NCBI GenBank assembly: GCA_037145635.1
Contig: JBBCXB010000001.1
Span: forward strand, 992,001-1,056,000
DNA from: JAATFS01 sp037145635
GTDB taxonomy: Bacteria; Pseudomonadota; Gammaproteobacteria; Xanthomonadales; Xanthomonadaceae
Length of the DNA: 64,000 nt
Reading direction: 5' to 3'
The notes below the pieces were generated by a model. That model was not told where the DNA came from and searched no databases. It saw nothing but the letters and a program-made list of their open reading frames with translations. Each line of letters starts with the position of its first letter. Position 1 is the first letter of the stretch. Made by a program: the position numbers and the translations under genes. This document shows positions 59,047 through 64,000 of the stretch, piece by piece.

Positions 59047-59622
59047 TCAGGCCGCCAGCGGCGCCGTGTCGATGGTCGCCAGCGCCTGCGCGATCGCGTC
59101 GCTGCGGTGTTGCGGCGAATACGCCACGCCTTCGGCGCGCACGAATTCCACCGCGTCGATCCCCAGGAAGGCGAAGACCTGGCGCAGGTAGGGCTCCTGG
59201 AAGTCGGTGGGCGCGCCGGTGTGGAGACCGCCACGGCCACTGGCCACGATCACGCGCTTGCCGCCGGCCAGGCCCTCGGGCCCGTTCGCGGTGTAGCGGA
59301 AACTGCGCCCCGCCACCGCGATGCGGTCGATCCAGGCCTTGAGCGTGGACGGGACCGAGAAGTTGTACATCGGTGCACCGACCACCACGATATCCGCGTC
59401 GAGGAACTGCTGCAGCACGCGCTCGGCGGCGGCGGCCTCGGCGGCATCCTCGCCGGCCAGCGAGCGCGCGGTCAGGTGCGGCACCGGCTCGGCATCCAGG
59501 TCGCGGTACTCGACCTGCAGCGCCGGATGCAGCGCCTGCTGGTGGCGCACGAGGGCGGCGCTGAGCTCGCGGGTGACCGACTGCCCGCCGAGGGCGCTGG
59601 CGTCCAGATGCAACAACTTCAT
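59047..59622 (-). CDS. azoR: FMN-dependent NADH-azoreductase
   Basis: 191 residues from the ATG at 59622. Flavodoxin-like fold of the AzoR type: KLLHLDASALGGQSVTRELS, DIVVVGAPMYNFSVPSTLKA, WIDRIAVAGRSFRYTANGPE, and the loop VIVASGRGGLHTG. It reduces azo and quinone compounds and is usually a quinone-stress enzyme. It is divergent from the LysR gene across 110 bases, a typical regulator-target layout. Confidence 0.93.
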   Translation of the reverse strand: MKLLHLDASALGGQSVTRELSAALVRHQQALHPALQVEYRDLDAEPVPHLTARSLAGEDAAEAAAAERVLQQFLDADIVVVGAPMYNFSVPSTLKAWIDRIAVAGRSFRYTANGPEGLAGGKRVIVASGRGGLHTGAPTDFQEPYLRQVFAFLGIDAVEFVRAEGVAYSPQHRSDAIAQALATIDTAPLAA

Positions 59623-59732
59623 GGCGATATCCTGCGTGATGCGGCGGTGCCGCGACGCAGGCAAGGTAGATCGTTGTCCGATTGGGATAAAGCTGGTTAA
59701 ATACCACGTATCGTTCTATCTGTGGAACCCCT

Positions 59733-60725
59733 ATGCACGACCTGAATGATCTGTACTACTTCGCGATGGTGGTCGATCACGGTGGTTTCGCGGCGGCCGA
59801 GCGGGCGCTGGGTATTCCGAAGTCGCGCCTGAGCCGCCGCATCAGCCAGCTGGAGACCGAGCTGGGCGTGCGCCTGCTGCAGCGGTCGACCCGGCGCTTT
59901 GCCGTCACCGACGTCGGCATGAGCGTGCATCGCCATGCCCAGACGATGCTGGCCGAGGCCCAGGCCGCGCGCGAGGTGGTCGATCGCCTGAGTGCCGAGC
60001 CACGCGGGCTGGTGCGGGTCAGCGTGCCGGTCTCGCTGGCGCAGATCCAGCTGCCGCGGTTGCTGCCCGAATTCCTGGGCAAGTATCCCAAGGTGCGGCT
60101 GCAGCTCAACATCAGCAACCGCCGCGTCGACGTGATCAACGAAGGCTACGACGTCGCCTTGCGCGTGCGTTCGCGCCTGGACGACGACGGCAGCCTGGTG
60201 ATGCGCAGCTTCGGCCAGGTGCAGGAGCTGCTGGTGGCCAGCCCGAAGTACCTGGACCGCGCCGGCCGGCCGCAGGAGCCGGCCGAGCTCGCCAACCACA
60301 CCACCATGAGCATCAGCGAAGACGAGGCGCACCAGCGCTGGGAACTGTACGGGCCCAACGGCGAGATGCGGCGCGTCGACCTGCAGCCGCGTCTGGCCGG
60401 CTTCGATTTCCCGTTGCTCAAGTCGATGGCGCGCGACGGGTTCGGCATCACCATGCTGCCGGAGACCGTCTGTGCCGAAGCGGTGCGCAGCGGCGAACTC
60501 GAGGTGGTGCTGCCGGAATGGTCGCTGCCGCAGGGCATCTGCCATGCGGTGTTCGCCTCGCGCCGCGGATTGCTGCCGGCGGTCCGCGTGTTCATCGACT
60601 TCCTGGCCGAGCACCTGCCGCGCGAGATCGAGCGCTCGCGCCTGGACTGCGGCGGCAACTGTGCCGAGATGCAGGAGAAGGTCAAGCTGGCACGCGCGCC
60701 CCTGCTCGCCGCCGAGGCCGGTTGA
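59733..60725 (+). CDS. LysR-family transcriptional regulator
   Basis: 330 residues. The N-terminal helix-turn-helix (DLYYFAMVVDHGGFAAAERA, IPKSRLSRRISQLETELGVR) is followed by a substrate-binding domain (GLVRVSVPVSLAQIQLPRLL, GYDVALRVRSRL). It probably controls the divergent azoreductase gene from the AT-rich intergenic stretch (59690-59720), which includes the start-proximal TTAAATACCACG. The inducer is unknown. Confidence 0.94.
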   Translation: MHDLNDLYYFAMVVDHGGFAAAERALGIPKSRLSRRISQLETELGVRLLQRSTRRFAVTDVGMSVHRHAQTMLAEAQAAREVVDRLSAEPRGLVRVSVPVSLAQIQLPRLLPEFLGKYPKVRLQLNISNRRVDVINEGYDVALRVRSRLDDDGSLVMRSFGQVQELLVASPKYLDRAGRPQEPAELANHTTMSISEDEAHQRWELYGPNGEMRRVDLQPRLAGFDFPLLKSMARDGFGITMLPETVCAEAVRSGELEVVLPEWSLPQGICHAVFASRRGLLPAVRVFIDFLAEHLPREIERSRLDCGGNCAEMQEKVKLARAPLLAAEAG

Positions 60726-60937
60726 GCAAAGTCCCGGCGGGCATGCGAGAATGCCCACCGCCGCACGCCGCCCGCCGTGGCATCGCGGCGGTGCCGCGAT
60801 CACCCGCCCGTGCGGTGTTCGTGGACGTAGCGGCGAGCTGTCACCGCGGTGTGGAGTGTGCAGCTCCTACGCCGCCACATCGCCCAACGGCAGTGCGAGC
60901 CAAGAGGGCGGGTGGGTCAGGCAAGCGCCACAGCATC

Positions 60938-61027
60938 GGAGAGATGGCCGAGCGGTTTAAGGCACCGGTCTTGAAAACCGGCGAAGGGTCAAACCTTCCG
61001 TGGGTTCGAATCCCACTCTCTCCGCCA
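60938..61027 (+). tRNA. tRNA-Ser (anticodon TGA)
   Basis: 90 bases including an encoded CCA. Acceptor stem GGAGAGA / TCTCTCC, D-arm with GGCCGAGCGGTTTAAGGC, anticodon stem CCGGT / ACCGG with loop CTTGAAA (TGA at 60972-60974), a long class II variable arm and the T-arm GTGGGTTCGAATCCCAC. It reads UCA and, with modification, other UCN codons. Confidence 0.97.
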
Positions 61028-61361
61028 TCTGTCCTGCACGGACGTTGCAGGCCTCCCGCTCAGTTGCCGGACAGGTGAGCACCGGTGCGTTGTACCCCGG
61101 GACATGACGCACCCGAACGGCGCTCCCGCCTGCTGCGCCTGGCCCTGACGGCGGCATCCATACGCAACCACGCACTGAAGAACGTGGCGACTCTAACGTG
61201 GCGACCCTCCGCTTCCGGCGCACTGCCGCCTGCTCATCCTGGACCTGACCCAACCCCTCCTGCCGGGACATGTCGGGCCATCGCGGGAATCCGCCCAAGG
61301 CGAGAGGCGAGGACCCGCGCGGAATTGTGTAACGTTCGAGTGCCTCGATAAGCTGTCCGGC
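61028..61361 (+). other. intergenic region between tRNA-Ser and the metal efflux operon
   Basis: 334 bases without a gene. It contains a short direct repeat (GTGGCGAC at 61182-61189 and 61198-61205) and two similar GCCGCCTGCT-like stretches; I see no insertion or attachment site. The 3' 40 bases hold the promoter listed separately. Confidence 0.4.
61325..61352 (+). promoter_or_regulatory. candidate promoter of the Czc-like operon
   Basis: TTGTGT (61325-61330), a 16-base spacer and GATAAG (61347-61352). Transcription would start about three bases before the ATG at 61362, so the first message would be nearly leaderless. Confidence 0.45.
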
Positions 61362-61742
61362 ATGTACAGGTTCGCATCACGCGTCAGCGGCTACCTGCGC
61401 CTCCCGGCGCTGCTGCTGCTTCTGCTCGCGGTGCAGGTCAATCCGATCTTCGCCGCCGTGGGCGACATGCATGAAGCGGCACGGGGCCTGGCCGAGCACC
61501 TGCACGGCGCCAATGAGCAGGCTCTGTCCCGCGATGCCGCGCACGACGAGGACGGCTCGGGCCGGGACCTGCTCCACGCGTTGATGCATGCCTCGCACTG
61601 CTGCGGTCACCTCAGTGCGATCCCGTCCACATTCGCGTTGGCGCTCGTGCCCGCCCTGCTGGCGAGCGCGCCTGAATCCATCCTGCTGCCGGCGATCTCG
61701 GCACGCATCCGGCTCGACATCCGGCCTCCGATCGGTCTCTGA
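61362..61742 (+). CDS. small His-rich exported protein at the head of the metal efflux operon
   Basis: 126 residues. A signal peptide (LRLPALLLLLLAVQVNPIFA) is followed by a His/Asp-rich part (DMHEAARGLAEHLHGANEQA, DAAHDEDGSGRDLLHALMHA, SHCCGH) and a second hydrophobic segment. The position before czcC and the His residues recall CzcI-type metal-sensing or metal-binding leader proteins, but the sequence is not clearly one of them. It may bind Zn, Co, Cd or Cu in the periplasm. Confidence 0.7.
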   Translation: MYRFASRVSGYLRLPALLLLLLAVQVNPIFAAVGDMHEAARGLAEHLHGANEQALSRDAAHDEDGSGRDLLHALMHASHCCGHLSAIPSTFALALVPALLASAPESILLPAISARIRLDIRPPIGL

Positions 61743-61796
61743 CGGTTTACCGCCTTCACGGGCGGGCCCTGTCCTGGTCCTTTTCGGAGAATCCCC

Positions 61797-63080
61797 ATGT
61801 GGTTGCGATCGGCGGCACTGGCCGCCTGCGCCTTTGCGCCTGCGCCTTATGCGCAGGCGCAGGCACCCCGACAGACTCTGTCACTCGAACAGGCGATCGA
61901 ACGCGTCGCCCAGACCCATCCCGACCTGCGCCTGGTGGACGGCCGGCGCGCCGTGCTCCAGGCCCACGCCGAGGCCGCGGGTCTCAATCCGCCCGTCACC
62001 CTGGGCGCGACCGTTGAAAACGCGCTGGGCACGGGGGCCTACCGCGCGCTCGACCAGGCCGAAGTCACGGTCACCCTGGCCGGCGTGCTCGAGCGTGGGG
62101 GCAAGCTCGATGCCCGCAGGGCACTGGCCCAGGCGAACCTCGACACGCTGGCCCCCCAGCGCGAGCTCATGCGACTGGATCTGCTGGCCGAGACCGCACG
62201 TCGCTACCTGGCAATAACGGCGGCCCTCCGCCAGCGCGAGATCGCCAACCTGGACATCGAGCAGCGCAGCCGTACGGTCGACGCGGCCAGGCGCCGGTTG
62301 GCGGCAGGTGCGTCGCCCGAGTCGGTGGTGCTGACGGCACAGGCTGCGTTGGCCGAGGCGGAGCTGGATCGCGACCGCGCCAGCCAGGCCGAGCAGGCCG
62401 CTCGCCAGGCCCTGTCCGCGCTCTGGAGCAGTCGCCGCCCCGCGGAGGGGGCGGTTTCCGGGAATCCCCTGGCATTGCCCCGCCTGGAGGACTTCGCCCT
62501 GCTCAGCGCCTCGCTGGAGCGCACCCCCGAACTGGCGCAACTCGCCGGGGAGGCGCGCATCCGCGAGGCACGGCTGCGCCTGGCCCGCAGCGATGCCACG
62601 CCCGACCTGCAGTGGCAGGTCGGTGGCCGCGCCTTCCGCAACGGAAGCGACGTCGGTGTCCTGGCCGGTTTCAGCCTCCCCCTGGGCGCCGCGCGCCGCG
62701 CGGAGCCCGGCCTGCGCGCGGCGGCATCGGACCTGGCCTTGACCGAGGTGGAGCGTGAGTCGTTGCGGGTCGGCCTGAATGCAGCGCTCGCCACCGCGCA
62801 CGGGGACTACACCACGGCCCGCCTGGAAGTGCAGCGCCTGCAAGACGATGTCCTGCCACGCCTGGCGCAGGCCGAGGCCGCGGCCGACCGCGCCTGGCGC
62901 GCGGGAGCGATCAGCTACATGGAGTGGGCGCTGTTGCAGGACCAGCGTGTCCAGGCTCGACGTCGCCAGCTCGATGCGGCGGTCGCTGCCCAATCGTCGC
63001 TGATCGAAGTCCAGCGGTTGCTGGGGCAGCCCGTCGTCCAGGCGCAAGGCGCCGCAAGCACGGAGACCTCCTTCCCATGA
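61797..63080 (+). CDS. czcC: CzcC-like outer-membrane efflux protein (TolC family)
   Basis: 427 residues with a short signal peptide (LRSAALAACAFAPAPYAQAQ). Two TolC-type repeats: LSLEQAIERVAQTHPDLRLV, VTLAGVLERGGKLDARRALA, and in the second half FSLPLGAARRAEPGLRAAAS, AAADRAWRAGAISYMEWALL. It forms the outer-membrane channel of a heavy-metal RND pump. The stop overlaps the next start (ATGA). Confidence 0.88.
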   Translation: MWLRSAALAACAFAPAPYAQAQAPRQTLSLEQAIERVAQTHPDLRLVDGRRAVLQAHAEAAGLNPPVTLGATVENALGTGAYRALDQAEVTVTLAGVLERGGKLDARRALAQANLDTLAPQRELMRLDLLAETARRYLAITAALRQREIANLDIEQRSRTVDAARRRLAAGASPESVVLTAQAALAEAELDRDRASQAEQAARQALSALWSSRRPAEGAVSGNPLALPRLEDFALLSASLERTPELAQLAGEARIREARLRLARSDATPDLQWQVGGRAFRNGSDVGVLAGFSLPLGAARRAEPGLRAAASDLALTEVERESLRVGLNAALATAHGDYTTARLEVQRLQDDVLPRLAQAEAAADRAWRAGAISYMEWALLQDQRVQARRRQLDAAVAAQSSLIEVQRLLGQPVVQAQGAASTETSFP

Positions 63081-64000
63081 AGAGCGCGATCTCGATGACG
63101 CTGCTGGCGCTGGCCCTCTCGCCGGCCCTGGCGGGTTGCGGAGGCCCTGAGCCGCCGGCAGAAGTGAAGCGCAGCGCAGCGGCTATGGGGGCGCCGGGCG
63201 CAGAGCCCGGCGGGCACGAAGAGGAACGGCCCGAATCGACCACGATCGCGCGTGCCGAAGCCGAGGCCCAGGGCGTCCAGGTCGCCGCGGCCGGGCCGGG
63301 CCGGGTTGCCCAGGAAATCCAGGTGCAGGGCACGATCCGTGCGATCGACGGCAGTGTCGCCCAGGTCAGCGCGCGCTACCCGGGACGTGTCGCGGCGCTC
63401 CGCGCCAATGTGGGCGACCGGGTCGAGGCGGGGCAGGTTCTCGCCCGCATCGAGAGCAATCTGAGCCTGAGCACCTACGGCGTCGCTTCGCCGATCGCGG
63501 GCGTGGTCCTCAGCCGCCAGGCCCAGACCGGCGGCGGAGCGGCCGAAGGCCAGACCTTGTTCGAGATCGCGGATTTCAGCCGGGTGCAGGCCGACCTGAC
63601 GGTCTTCGGCCGCCAGATCGCCGAGGTGCGGCCCGGGCAGCAGGTCACGCTGGAGCGGCTTTATGACGGACAGCAGATGGCCGCCACGGTCGATGGCGTT
63701 CTGCCGGGTACCGCCAGCGCATCGCAGAGCACGGTCGCGCGGGTGACGTTGGGCAACGCGGAAGGCCGGTGGCGTCCGGGCACGGCGGTCACTGCCAAGA
63801 TCGCGATCCGCTCACGGGAGGCGGCCGTCGTCGTGCCGCGCGCCGCCGTCCAGAGCATGGAGGGCGGCGATGCCGTGTTCGTGCGCACTGGCGACACCTA
63901 TACCTCGCGCGCGGTGAAGCTAGGCGAGGGCGACACCCGGGTGGTGGCGGTGGCCGAGGGCCTGAAGGCCGGCGAGGAAGTCGTCGTCCAGCAGAGCTAC
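63077..64000 (+). CDS. czcB: CzcB-like periplasmic adaptor of a heavy-metal RND efflux pump (3' end outside window)
   Basis: 308 residues are seen before the window ends. A lipoprotein-type start (ISMTLLALALSPALAGC) is followed by the HlyD-type barrel-sandwich and hairpin domains: SARYPGRVAALRANVGDRVE, GQVLARIESNLSLSTYGVAS, PIAGVVLSRQAQTGGGAAEG, TLFEIADFSRVQADLTVFGR. The CzcA pump gene should follow. Substrate metals are not readable from this part. Confidence 0.9.
   Translation, partial: MKSAISMTLLALALSPALAGCGGPEPPAEVKRSAAAMGAPGAEPGGHEEERPESTTIARAEAEAQGVQVAAAGPGRVAQEIQVQGTIRAIDGSVAQVSARYPGRVAALRANVGDRVEAGQVLARIESNLSLSTYGVASPIAGVVLSRQAQTGGGAAEGQTLFEIADFSRVQADLTVFGRQIAEVRPGQQVTLERLYDGQQMAATVDGVLPGTASASQSTVARVTLGNAEGRWRPGTAVTAKIAIRSREAAVVVPRAAVQSMEGGDAVFVRTGDTYTSRAVKLGEGDTRVVAVAEGLKAGEEVVVQQSY

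Noticed and set aside
60957..61298. Minus-strand open frame over the tRNA-Ser region
   Set aside because: It overlaps the tRNA and has the standard false-ORF start seen opposite tRNA genes; no ribosome-binding site.
60938..61361. Integration site of a mobile element at tRNA-Ser
   Set aside because: No repeated copy of the tRNA 3' end and no integrase in the following 3 kb.

Overview
The window is a chromosomal segment of a GC-rich gammaproteobacterium, most likely of the Xanthomonadaceae/Lysobacteraceae (Lysobacter, Luteimonas, Pseudoxanthomonas or Stenotrophomonas type). Grounds: very high GC at third codon positions, recognisable core proteins (AsnS, S6/S18/L9, SMC, ZipA, LigA, EpmA, GyrA, SerC, PheA, AroA, SerS), a natural Gln at GyrA position 83, many GTG/TTG starts with 4-base ATGA/GTGA overlaps, and G-rich heptad repeats in intergenic DNA. 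The genus cannot be fixed from sequence reading alone. No insertion sequence, prophage, CRISPR array or rRNA operon was seen.

Layout. 1-6825: an accessory block on the plus strand, with the end of a GH108-type muramidase, two DUF2589 proteins plus a possible third, small membrane or secreted proteins, a LuxR-type regulator with a degenerate receiver, a compact protein carrying the ribosome-inactivating-protein (RIP) active-site signature, and an unknown partner. 6872-9791 (minus): PaiB-like protein, three tightly overlapping small genes, asnS. 9968-16485 (plus): A-type Fe-S carrier, rpsF-rpsR-rplI, smc, zipA. 16577-17701 (minus): a Tat-exported HisC-like aminotransferase. 17835-26253 (plus): ligA-epmA, a DUF3011 protein, mtnA, gyrA. 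26446-36452: metabolic and stress genes (membrane PQQ glucose dehydrogenase, S9 peptidase, GST, peroxiredoxin, and a ParD-like/methionine aminopeptidase pair). 36516-47011: a TonB-dependent receptor and a complete five-step histidine utilisation cluster (hutI-hutH-hutG-hutU on minus, hutF-hutC on plus) with a palindromic site in the divergent promoter. 47021-52155: a small Ala/Ser-rich protein, a membrane-tethered Mrr-like nuclease, PHA granule proteins, a tail-anchored FHA protein, msrP-msrQ. 52324-58916: serC-pheA-aroA, two TonB-like proteins on the opposite strand, serS. 59047-64000: divergent azoreductase/LysR pair, tRNA-Ser(TGA), and the start of a Czc-type heavy-metal efflux operon running off the window.

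How genes work together: HutH, U, I, F and G form the full route from histidine through urocanate, imidazolonepropionate and formiminoglutamate to formylglutamate and glutamate, under HutC. SerC, PheA and AroA are chorismate/serine biosynthesis genes. MsrP-MsrQ, peroxiredoxin, GST and azoreductase handle oxidative or electrophile stress. The most unusual item is the RIP-like protein at 5535-6083: it aligns by eye with ricin A chain at three separate points (YxxFxxxVR near the N terminus, NxxxVxYxxG, and SEAAR-xxx-IE), yet it has no signal peptide and lies in a bacterial accessory block with cell-wall-hydrolase and DUF2589 genes.
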